Shown here: in pieces, positions 47,000 through 54,708 of the stretch
Layout of the letters: every line of letters begins with the position of its first letter
Position numbering within the stretch: position 1 is the first letter of the stretch
NCBI RefSeq assembly: GCF_003945345.1
Contig: NZ_AP019308.1
Location: 1,364,001 to 1,428,000, forward strand
Source: Paenibacillus baekrokdamisoli
GTDB lineage: Bacteria; Bacillota; Bacilli; Paenibacillales; Paenibacillaceae
Reading direction: 5' to 3'
DNA length: 64,000 nucleotides
Position numbers and translations under genes: made by a program
The notes under the pieces: generated by a model
Databases searched by the model: none
What the model was told of the DNA's origin: nothing
What the model saw: only the letters and a program-made list of their open reading frames with translations

Positions 47000-48130
47000 A
47001 TGCGGGCAGAAGCCGTCAGTATTCTAACGCCAACCGAGATTCGGAATATACGTCATTATGTTCAGCATAAATACAGTGACTTGCCAAGTGACCAGCGGGC
47101 TGAGATCGTAGCTGATGCGATGCAGCGTATTGTCTTGAAGCAGCTGCCTGATTTTCCAGAAGTCATTAAGAATAAGCTGACAGCAGAGCTGCTTCGAGAT
47201 ATTGTTGCCGTGCAGCTCACTCCTGTAAGTGTAGCCCATATATTTGAGGCTTGTTTATCGTTAGATTTTGGGAAGAGTGAGCTATTTCAACCCATTCATG
47301 CTTGGACCGAGCAGCAGCTGCGCACCTCAATCGATACGGACGCATTCCGTGAACTGTTGGGTGACGCGGTTGCAGGCAGGGAATCAAATAATCATGGATT
47401 GCAGTCTTGGAACCGTTTAATTGTACAAGCTGTTGCAACTGGTATACCTTATGATAAGAATCTTATAACGCAACTTGCTCCAGGAGAAGGATCAGAGGTA
47501 ATTAAACTGCCTCTAGCCAAGCGATCCTTCATTCGAAGTGCGATTTATGCGATACTGTCTGTCATGCTTGTCACGGGGACACTCGTGTACGGATGGCAAA
47601 TGCTTGGAAACATAGTGCTTCAGAAGCCCCAGCCACCTATAGTGACCAAGCCCGTGCAGGAGATCATCATTCATGATAAAAATGAACTTCCAAGTGAGCT
47701 GCAGTACACGGCGATCAATGAAAAGCAGCTCGTTCAATACCTTCAAAAGAAGTCATCCTTACTTGCAGAAGAGCCGTACCTTCATGCGATACTTAACGTG
47801 GCGAAAGAAATGGATATTCATCCTCTCTTGCTGTTTGCGATTACAGGGCAGGAGCAAGCTTTTGTACCCAAAACACATAAGTTAGCTAAGGAAATAGCTA
47901 ACAATCCATTTAATGTTTTTCATAGCTGGTCGGAATATAATACAACAATCGAACAGTCCACCCGGATTGCCGCCAAGACAATTAATCGATTAAGTAAAGA
48001 TCGACCTAATAATAAGGATGCTATTACTTGGATAAACCGTGAATATGCCGAAGACCGGTATTGGTCCAAAGGTGTAACGAGCATTTTACAAGCTATGAAA
48101 CGATATATCCAGTCAGACATCGAGCGTTAG
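47000..48130 (+). CDS. membrane-anchored protein with lysozyme-like C-terminal domain
   Basis: 376 residues; GGGGG seven bases before the ATG. N-terminal 170 residues soluble and presumably cytoplasmic, one membrane segment at about 180-202, then a proline-rich stalk (KPQPPIVTKP) and an outside domain. The latter has LLLFAITGQEQAFVP...NNPFNVFHSW...SKGVTSILQAMKRYI, reminiscent of glucosaminidase/lytic transglycosylase folds with a Glu after an active-site helix. This is inferred from pattern only. topB follows 12 bases on. Confidence 0.7.
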   Translation: MRAEAVSILTPTEIRNIRHYVQHKYSDLPSDQRAEIVADAMQRIVLKQLPDFPEVIKNKLTAELLRDIVAVQLTPVSVAHIFEACLSLDFGKSELFQPIHAWTEQQLRTSIDTDAFRELLGDAVAGRESNNHGLQSWNRLIVQAVATGIPYDKNLITQLAPGEGSEVIKLPLAKRSFIRSAIYAILSVMLVTGTLVYGWQMLGNIVLQKPQPPIVTKPVQEIIIHDKNELPSELQYTAINEKQLVQYLQKKSSLLAEEPYLHAILNVAKEMDIHPLLLFAITGQEQAFVPKTHKLAKEIANNPFNVFHSWSEYNTTIEQSTRIAAKTINRLSKDRPNNKDAITWINREYAEDRYWSKGVTSILQAMKRYIQSDIER

Positions 48131-48142
48131 AGAGGCGATTAG

Positions 48143-50449
48143 TTGAAAACATTAATTATTGCGGAGAAGCCAGATATGGGCCGTACAATAGCTGCGGTTA
48201 TTGAGCCCAAGGCGCAAAACAAACGCTCTTATCTGGAGGGCGAGAACTATATTATTACTTGGGCAATCGGTCATCTGGTTAGCTTAGCTGAGCCGGATCA
48301 TTACGACCCCAAATATAAACGTTGGAATGAAAAGGACTTACCGATTATTCCCGATGAATTCAAGCTATGGCCAAATGCAAGGACGAAGGATCAGCTGAAT
48401 ACGATCGGAGAGCTGGCTAAGCGCTGTGATCGGCTCGTTAATGCATGCGATGCCGGGCGCGAAGGCCAGCTTATTTTTCATTTAATAAGACAATATTTGA
48501 AAATGATGCAGCCGACAGAGCGTTTGTGGATATCCGATCTAACGCCTGAGACGATCCGTAAGGGCTTTGATTCTCTTCGGAGCGATAAAGATTACGATCC
48601 GCTTACTCGGGCGGCGAGAGCCCGCAGTGAGGCCGACTGGTTGGTCGGTATGAATGCCTCTAGAGCTTTTACGATACGCCATCGTACACTTTTGTCTGTT
48701 GGACGTGTGCAAACACCGGTATTGGCTTTGTTATACGATCGCCATAAAGAGATTACGGCATTTGATAGCGAGACCTATTTTGTCGTGCAAGCGACATTCA
48801 GCCAGCAGGATTTCAGCTATAAAGGTCTTTGGCAGGGTGATCGTATCACGAAGAAGGAACAAGCCGATGCGCTGGCAGCTAAAGTAACCGGTAAGCCTGG
48901 AACTATTGTTAGTTATGAAACGAATGAATCCAAGGAATATCCCTATCGGTTATATGATTTGACCTTACTACAGCGTGAAGCGAACGGTAAGTTCGGTTAT
49001 CCTGCCAAGAAGACACTTGATATCGCGCAAGCACTATATGAGAAGCACAAGGTGATTACCTATCCGCGTACAAGCTCGAATTACGTGACGGAAGAGAATA
49101 TTCCCGTAATGGGGAATGTCCTTCAGATGCTTAAACAAACCAGCTATGGTGATCTTGCCAATGGGGCAGACCGCAGTCGTGTCCATAAAGGCAACAAAGC
49201 TGTATGTAACCCGGCTAAGGTAGAGGATCACCATGCGATATTACCGACGCCCAAACGTCCGGGAACGCTCAGTTTAGAAGAACAAAACATCTATGACTTA
49301 ATCGTTCGTCGGTTCTTATCCCATTATTATCCTCCAGCGATGTATAACAACCATGAGGTGATGACACAAGTCATGGACGAGATGTTCCGTACACGTGCGA
49401 AGGAACAGCTTGATCCAGGCTGGCGAGTCGTTTTGAAGGGAGACGATGGGGGCAGCCCTAAAGAGAAAACGCGAGGTAAGAAGAAAGCCGACGAAACATC
49501 GGATGACCAAGAGGATGATCTTCTTGTGACAGACCGTCCTTTCGCAGTCAACAAGGATTTGCCTGTTCATTGCGAGGAAGCTGCTGGCATAGAGAAGGCC
49601 ACTAATCCGCCTAAGCCATTTACGGAAGGCACGCTTCTTAAAGCCATGGAAAGCGCGGGCAAATCTATCGAGGATGAGGAGCTGCGTGATGCGATGAAGC
49701 AGACGGGGCTCGGGACACCTGCCACTCGCGCTGCAACGATCGAACGACTGAAGCATGTGGGTTATATTAAACCCAATGGGAAGCGTCTAGATATAACAAT
49801 TAAAGGATGCGCAGCGATAGAGCTAATCCGCGGAGCGGGTGTTGAATTACTGGCTTCACCCGAAATGACCGGCCGCTGGGAGCAGCGACTTCATCAGATA
49901 TCGAAGGATGAAGCATCGGATGAGCAGTTCATGCAGAAGGTGAAGCAATTTGCCGAGATGATTGTTAACAAGGTTAAACATCAACGACCAGCTGCTGCCA
50001 GCTTATTCGCAGAGCCGGAAGCTCCGGCGAAGACAAATGGCAAAGGTCGAGCAACGAAGAAGACCAGTAGTGACGGTAGTTCTCCCAAGACGAACAGTCG
50101 GCAAAGGGCTTCATCGAGCGATCAAGCGGGGGCATCTTCCGTACCAACCGTCCAGTCTGCCTCTTCTCCTGTCATTATTGCTCCTTGTCCACGTCCTGGC
50201 TGTACGGGGCAATTAATAGAAGGTAAACGAGGCTACGGCTGCTTACGGTTCCGTGAAGGCTGTACATTCGTGATTTGGAAGGTTCATCAGAATAAAGCGA
50301 TAACGGTGACCATGGCCAAATCGATTGCGACCACAGGTGAGACACGTAAGCTTTCCTTTAAGACCGAAGACGGATCAACATCGTCCGGTAAATTGGTTTT
50401 AACTGATAAGGCAAAAGGGACAGTTGAGTTTGTACCGTCACCAAACTAA
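48143..50449 (+). CDS. topB: DNA topoisomerase III
   Basis: 768 residues from a TTG with AGAGGCG upstream. TOPRIM motifs E8 (AEKPDMG) and DAGREGQ (103-109), active-site Tyr307 in VITYPRTSSNY. A lysine/aspartate-rich insertion lies at about 434-460, and a Ser/Lys-rich linker (about 620-680) leads to a zinc-ribbon-like tail with C-P-x3-C and a later CTF. Relaxes and decatenates DNA. The length is near that of Bacillus TopB, with an extended tail. Confidence 0.94.
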   Translation: MKTLIIAEKPDMGRTIAAVIEPKAQNKRSYLEGENYIITWAIGHLVSLAEPDHYDPKYKRWNEKDLPIIPDEFKLWPNARTKDQLNTIGELAKRCDRLVNACDAGREGQLIFHLIRQYLKMMQPTERLWISDLTPETIRKGFDSLRSDKDYDPLTRAARARSEADWLVGMNASRAFTIRHRTLLSVGRVQTPVLALLYDRHKEITAFDSETYFVVQATFSQQDFSYKGLWQGDRITKKEQADALAAKVTGKPGTIVSYETNESKEYPYRLYDLTLLQREANGKFGYPAKKTLDIAQALYEKHKVITYPRTSSNYVTEENIPVMGNVLQMLKQTSYGDLANGADRSRVHKGNKAVCNPAKVEDHHAILPTPKRPGTLSLEEQNIYDLIVRRFLSHYYPPAMYNNHEVMTQVMDEMFRTRAKEQLDPGWRVVLKGDDGGSPKEKTRGKKKADETSDDQEDDLLVTDRPFAVNKDLPVHCEEAAGIEKATNPPKPFTEGTLLKAMESAGKSIEDEELRDAMKQTGLGTPATRAATIERLKHVGYIKPNGKRLDITIKGCAAIELIRGAGVELLASPEMTGRWEQRLHQISKDEASDEQFMQKVKQFAEMIVNKVKHQRPAAASLFAEPEAPAKTNGKGRATKKTSSDGSSPKTNSRQRASSSDQAGASSVPTVQSASSPVIIAPCPRPGCTGQLIEGKRGYGCLRFREGCTFVIWKVHQNKAITVTMAKSIATTGETRKLSFKTEDGSTSSGKLVLTDKAKGTVEFVPSPN

Positions 50450-50463
50450 TCTTATCAAACAAT

Positions 50464-50513
50464 AAAGGCTTGTCCAGAACACGATTATCGTGACGGACAA
50501 GCCTTTATTTATT
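50464..50513. terminator. bidirectional terminator
   Basis: AAAGGCTTGTCC / GGACAAGCCTTT with A/T-rich flanks on both sides, between converging topB and the HAD gene. Confidence 0.88.
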
Positions 50514-50545
50514 GGATTCAAGCTGATTATTGCATGCTTCTCTAA

Positions 50546-51295
50546 TTAATGGAGTGAGGATTGGCGCTGCAGGATATAGTTCTCAATACTTCCAGGTACG
50601 TCGCTGAGCTGATCCAGCGTAAGAAAAGCGCCTTTAGGCTCAACATCGATCCCTACAATATTGTAAATCCACTCGGACTCCGTTTTCAAATGAATCGCAT
50701 GAATGCCGGAGGTTAGAGCAGGAATGACATCAGTCCGTAAGGAGTTACCGATCATCCAAGTCGCGTTTCGGTCAAAACCGCCCTCACGTAAAATAGTCTC
50801 CATTGCTTCGATATTTTTGTGAGAACGGACATAAATACGGGATTCAAAGTATCGTTCCAGCTGCATCTGATCAATTTTTCTTTGTTGAATGAGTAGTTCT
50901 CCACCGGTATACAAATGAAGCTCATGTCCACTTGTTGCGAGCCTATCGAGTGTTTCCTCCATGAAAGGGTAAGGCTCAACTTCATGCTCGTAAACACTCC
51001 GACCAAGCTTCCATAACAAATCCTCTTCCACAACGGAAATTGCTCGGTCTACTAAATCTGAGAAATAGCGATACGTATCAATAAAGGATTGAGGGAAGTG
51101 GTCGCTCTGGAACCCGACGACATGAACACCAGCAATGTCAATTTCTGTCTGCTTGTCCCGAATCATCTCAACAGAGATATTATGTCCGATGAACCAATCT
51201 GACATAAGTTCGGTAAATTGATCAATAACGAGAGTGAAATACTTATTGCAATAGATAAGTGTGTCATCAAGATCGAATAAGATACGTTGATTCAT
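50546..51295 (-). CDS. HAD-superfamily hydrolase
   Basis: 249 residues, AGAAGGAG upstream. FDLDDTLIYCN (motif I), LYTGGE (motif II) and WMIGNSLRTDVIPA (motif IV). A helical cap follows motif I. Similar in class to the HAD at 6834 but not obviously a paralogue. Substrate unknown. Confidence 0.9.
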   Translation of the reverse strand: MNQRILFDLDDTLIYCNKYFTLVIDQFTELMSDWFIGHNISVEMIRDKQTEIDIAGVHVVGFQSDHFPQSFIDTYRYFSDLVDRAISVVEEDLLWKLGRSVYEHEVEPYPFMEETLDRLATSGHELHLYTGGELLIQQRKIDQMQLERYFESRIYVRSHKNIEAMETILREGGFDRNATWMIGNSLRTDVIPALTSGIHAIHLKTESEWIYNIVGIDVEPKGAFLTLDQLSDVPGSIENYILQRQSSLH

Positions 51296-51420
51296 ATAGG
51301 TACTGCTCCTTCTCCAGATGATGCGGCTGTCACTCCAATCTACCTCATCATGGGATTCGCCGTCAAATCGAATAAAATGGGTCGAAGTAACAAATACTGT
51401 ATGCGGAGGTGAGACTTCCT

Positions 51421-51552
51421 ATGGTTGTAGACAACAATGAGAATAAGGATAACAAGAGAAGTGGGTTTAGGGAACGGAGTATAACCTTGAAACCAGAGAA
51501 ATCAGCAAAGAGGCCGCCTAGCTTGAACGGCATTAACAAACAACTTCCATAG
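51421..51552 (+). CDS. small protein, 43 residues
   Basis: ATG 51421 with a strong GGAGGTGAG eight bases upstream; stop TAG at 51550. Very polar N-terminus (VVDNNENKDNKR) and a C-terminus with PPSLNGINKQLP. No hydrophobic segment. Not recognised. The quality of the ribosome binding site is the main argument. Imperfect direct repeats follow the stop. Confidence 0.5.
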   Translation: MVVDNNENKDNKRSGFRERSITLKPEKSAKRPPSLNGINKQLP

Positions 51553-51596
51553 TAAGCTTTCAAAGCCGTCAAAAGTAAGCTTCCAAAATCGTCAAA
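51552..51596. repeat. imperfect direct repeat
   Basis: GTAAGCTTTCAAAGCCGTCAA and GTAAGCTTCCAAAATCGTCAA in close succession, the first starting at the stop of the 43-residue gene. Confidence 0.6.
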
Positions 51597-51617
51597 CACG
51601 TAGCATGTATGGAAAGC

Positions 51618-51657
51618 GTGCGTCACATTTGGAGTCATAAAAGTGTGGACGCACGCC
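51618..51657. terminator. strong hairpin between small genes
   Basis: GCGTGCGTCACA / TGTGGACGCACGC with one bulge. No clear T-run. It lies between converging small genes and may terminate either. Confidence 0.55.
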
Positions 51658-51675
51658 TATTAGATCATTCCATAA

Positions 51676-51897
51676 TCAAGCATATTTATTCAATTTATCA
51701 TGAAGATTTTGTTTGATATAAGCAATTCTGCGTTTTACATAGAAATCATAGCTCTCGCCTTTTAGCTCCCGGGGCGTAATCACCTCCTCTGCTGTGTTGT
51801 CGATAATAGTTAATGATCCGTTAGAATAAAACTTAAATGTTAGATCCCGGAATGGACGATACCTTTCAATAAATCGATAGTTTTCACAGTTGTTCAT
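51676..51897 (-). CDS. small protein under LexA-like boxes
   Basis: 73 residues, AGGAGG upstream of the ATG. Rich in Tyr, Arg and Asn, with a beta-like centre (LTFKFYSNGSLTIID) and a helical basic C-terminus (YVKRRIAYIKQNLHDKLN). No membrane segment. Not recognised. Two LexA-like sites sit in its promoter region, so it may be damage-induced. Divergent from the ABC ATPase gene. Confidence 0.72.
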   Translation of the reverse strand: MNNCENYRFIERYRPFRDLTFKFYSNGSLTIIDNTAEEVITPRELKGESYDFYVKRRIAYIKQNLHDKLNKYA

Positions 51898-51931
51898 GAT
51901 GATTAGCCTCCTTTGGTTAAAACGAGTTATT

Positions 51932-51945
51932 AGAACGTTTGTTCT
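51932..51945. promoter_or_regulatory. LexA-like box (symmetric)
   Basis: AGAACGTTTGTTCT: GAAC-N4-GTTC core, with the two outermost bases off consensus. Confidence 0.55.
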
Positions 51946-51958
51946 TATTTCAGTATAC

Positions 51959-51972
51959 CAAACATTTGTTCG
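51959..51972. promoter_or_regulatory. LexA-like box
   Basis: CAAACATTTGTTCG: one mismatch to CGAAC-N4-GTTCG, 14 bases from the previous box. Confidence 0.65.
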
Positions 51973-52047
51973 GATGGAAACTATTTTTTGTTTCCCTTAA
52001 ACTAGATTCATAGAGTTTATTTAGGATCGTACAAAGGAGCGCCATTC

Positions 52048-52773
52048 ATGATAAAAGTTATACAATTATCTAAGCAAATACCAGGTGGGCCTAAGGTATT
52101 GTCAGACATCAGCTTTGAGGTTCAGCCAGGTGAATTTGTAGCTATAAAAGGTGCCAGCGGAAGCGGGAAATCCATGCTGCTGCGCTGCCTTGCCTTGCGC
52201 GAGAAATGGAACAGCGGCACATACATAGTAGACGGCGTTGATATTTTTAAAAAAGGATTTTCTGGAACAATGAAGGTTAGACGTGAGATGGCGTATCTTG
52301 AGGAGAAGCCTTCTCTTATACCGAACCGAACAGCGCTAAAGAATGTTCTCATCGGTGCTGCTTATCAAACTCCTGCCTGGCGACGAGTGACTGGCATGGT
52401 CCGCAATGACGATTATATGGGTGCAATGGATATGATCGAGAAAATGGGACTGTTAGAGAAAGCGCATCAAAAGGGTGGTCAATTAAGCGGGGGCGAGAAG
52501 CAGCGTATCGCAGTAGCAAGAGCGCTCGTTCATGGAGCGACAACTCTGCTTGCTGATGAACCTGTATCTGGACTTGACCCTCATGCCGCAGAGCAAGTGC
52601 TCTCTGATCTTCAGAGAATGTGCAGGATTCAGGGTATTTCCGTTATCGCTGTCATGCATCAGGGAGATTGGGCAGAGCGCTTTGCAGATCGAACTATCGG
52701 GCTGAATAACGGTAAGATTGTACTAGATATTAAAGGAAGAAGAATGACAGAACGGGAGAAATTACTGCTGTGA
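52048..52773 (+). CDS. ABC ATPase (PhnC/LolD-like)
   Basis: 241 residues, AAAGGAG upstream. Walker A GASGSGKS, signature LSGGEKQRI, Walker B LLADEPVSGLD and H-loop MHQGD (His present). Similar in style to phosphonate or lipoprotein exporters, but no permease is nearby. It overlaps the GNAT gene by four bases. LexA-like boxes upstream could affect it. Confidence 0.88.
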   Translation: MIKVIQLSKQIPGGPKVLSDISFEVQPGEFVAIKGASGSGKSMLLRCLALREKWNSGTYIVDGVDIFKKGFSGTMKVRREMAYLEEKPSLIPNRTALKNVLIGAAYQTPAWRRVTGMVRNDDYMGAMDMIEKMGLLEKAHQKGGQLSGGEKQRIAVARALVHGATTLLADEPVSGLDPHAAEQVLSDLQRMCRIQGISVIAVMHQGDWAERFADRTIGLNNGKIVLDIKGRRMTEREKLLL

Positions 52774-53294
52774 CGGATAGGACGATTTTATCAGAGGGTT
52801 ATGAGAAAGATCTTGAATTGAGGCCCTTACAGGTTCATGAACTGGAATCTGCATATGGACTTGAACTCTCTTGTTACCCATCGGAAGCCGCAGCGACACT
52901 AGAGGCATTTTCGTTCCGGCAGAAGCATTTTTCCGATTACTTCTGGTCTGCGTGGTCTGCGAATCGTTTGGTTGGCTTAGCTTGTGGTGTACGCACAGTT
53001 GAGAGCGTTTTAGAAGAGGATGCAGTCAAGCATGCACATAGTGCTCAAGCAGAAGGTATGCATCTTTGTGTTCTATCGGTGGCGGTTGATCGTGAAGCTC
53101 GTCGGATCGGACTTGGATCTGCACTTGTCGATAAGCTTCTGCAGCAAGCTAAGAAGGATAAGCTTAAGACAGTCTTTCTCATGTGTGAAGCGCATTTAAT
53201 CGACTTTTATAGGAAGCATGGCTTCAACTATATCGGTATTTCTCCTTCGCAGCATGGTGGTATTGAATGGCACGAGATGAGGCTAATTCTGTAA
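52770..53294 (+). CDS. GNAT N-acetyltransferase
   Basis: 174 residues from a GTG overlapping the ABC gene stop. Acetyl-CoA motif VAVDREARRIGLGSALVDKLL and a C-terminal FYRKHGFNYIG. A typical small-molecule or protein N-acetyltransferase. Coupling with an orphan ABC ATPase suggests a shared substrate, perhaps a self-protection pair. Confidence 0.9.
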   Translation: MTDRTILSEGYEKDLELRPLQVHELESAYGLELSCYPSEAAATLEAFSFRQKHFSDYFWSAWSANRLVGLACGVRTVESVLEEDAVKHAHSAQAEGMHLCVLSVAVDREARRIGLGSALVDKLLQQAKKDKLKTVFLMCEAHLIDFYRKHGFNYIGISPSQHGGIEWHEMRLIL

Positions 53295-53381
53295 ATAGGG
53301 AATGTCTGCGAAATGAAATAGCAAAGGGAACTAGTTGCCCGCATACAATGGAACATCAACCTAATAGGCAGGTGTCCATGG

Positions 53382-53993
53382 ATGACTTTTCAATTTCCAG
53401 CTGTTATACACGCATCCCGCATCACTTTTCCTAAGGCAGAGCTTTGGGTTCCTGTCCTGAGTGGACTCCAGCATGCAGCAGCGCGGAATATGATGAATGA
53501 GAAGATTCGCCAAACCGTTCGCGAACTAGTGACTAATCAAGGATCGCTTGATGATCCAAGAGCAGAAATGCAAGGCTTTTTTGAATTAAAAACGAATGAA
53601 AAAAATGTGCTGAGTCTGTCTCTATTTAATTATGCATACACAGGTGGGGCTCATGGTCTAACTCTTCAAGAGTCACTCTCGTTTGATATGGGGACGGGAA
53701 GGCATTACTCGCTCTCAGAGCTCTTCAAATCAGGCAGTCATTATGTTAACCGGCTTTCGGAATTAATTAAGCTGCAAATTGCAACGCGGCAAATTGCAAC
53801 GTTGAATCCTTTCCAGTCTATCCGTCCCGATCAATCCTTTTATATTGCCGATCGTGCGCTTGTACTTTATTTTGCGCTTTATGAATTGACGCCTTATGCA
53901 TTTGGCTTCCCGTATTTCCCCATATCTATTTATGAATTAAGTGATATCATCAATCCGAATGGTCCACTGGGGCAAATGGATAGGAGTGATTAA
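53382..53993 (+). CDS. DUF3298/RsiV-like domain protein
   Basis: 203 residues. The segment NYAYTGGAHGLTLQESLSFDMGTGRHYSLSELF matches the DUF4163/DUF3298 pair found in the outer domain of RsiV and in lysozyme-binding proteins. No signal peptide or membrane segment is visible, so it may be cytoplasmic. AGGTG lies ahead of the ATG. Confidence 0.78.
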   Translation: MTFQFPAVIHASRITFPKAELWVPVLSGLQHAAARNMMNEKIRQTVRELVTNQGSLDDPRAEMQGFFELKTNEKNVLSLSLFNYAYTGGAHGLTLQESLSFDMGTGRHYSLSELFKSGSHYVNRLSELIKLQIATRQIATLNPFQSIRPDQSFYIADRALVLYFALYELTPYAFGFPYFPISIYELSDIINPNGPLGQMDRSD

Positions 53994-54071
53994 CATTCTT
54001 TTCAGTTGAATGAAGGGTTTTACATACCAATGTCGAAAATTGGTGAGTATACCGATACGAGGAGCCTATCT

Positions 54072-54638
54072 ATGATTTATTTTCTTGTCCTTTTTTTGAT
54101 AATAGTCATTGTGCTGGCGCTTGTTATCCGTCAGCGACAACATAAGCAAAATAAGCCAGTTATGGAACGTGAACCGCTCCATAGTATTACTTATATTCAG
54201 CCGGAAAATAAGCGAAAAGTTGAGTTAAGTCCGACAAGCGTCGGTAATTCACCGTTTAGCGTTCTCATTGTAGATGATCAAGCTTCCATTCGTTTACTGA
54301 TGCGAGAGCTCTTTGAGCTGGAGAACATCACGGTTTACGAAGCGCCGCATGGTCGTACTGCGATCGAACAAGTACAGCAGCACCCGATTGACTTTATTTT
54401 GCTTGATTTGAAAATGCCAGATATGGATGGAATTGAAGCATTGCGAGAAATTCGCAAGATAGATCCATCTGTCATGGTAGCTATGATAACCGCATATGGT
54501 GATCCAGATAAGCTTGAAGCGGCCAGAGAGATGGGTGTCGAGGCTTTCTTTACGAAACCCTTTGATATCAATCATGTCAAAGAGTTTGTTATGAGCAGTC
54601 TGATGGAGAAGGATAAGCGGGAAGGCGAGGTCTCTTGA
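54072..54638 (+). CDS. membrane-anchored single-domain response regulator
   Basis: 188 residues from ATG 54072 (GAGGAG eight bases upstream; a longer frame from 54006 has no site). One membrane segment at residues 2-19, a polar linker, then a Spo0F/CheY-like receiver (about 62-180) with D68-D69, phospho-acceptor D112, T140 and K162. No output domain. Similar to Spo0F except for the anchor. The partner kinase is not nearby. Confidence 0.85.
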   Translation: MIYFLVLFLIIVIVLALVIRQRQHKQNKPVMEREPLHSITYIQPENKRKVELSPTSVGNSPFSVLIVDDQASIRLLMRELFELENITVYEAPHGRTAIEQVQQHPIDFILLDLKMPDMDGIEALREIRKIDPSVMVAMITAYGDPDKLEAAREMGVEAFFTKPFDINHVKEFVMSSLMEKDKREGEVS

Positions 54639-54671
54639 TTTTAGCTCTTTTTATCTTATAGTGCTGACTAA

Positions 54672-54708
54672 GACTCCACCCTCATACAGTCATGTATGGG
54701 GGTGGAGC
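54672..54708 (+). terminator. hairpin between response regulator and permease
   Basis: CTCCACCC-TCATACA / TGTATG-GGGGTGGAG stem, without a T-run. It overlaps the first codons of the permease frame as called at 54692, which argues that the permease starts further in or that the stem regulates it. Confidence 0.6.
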
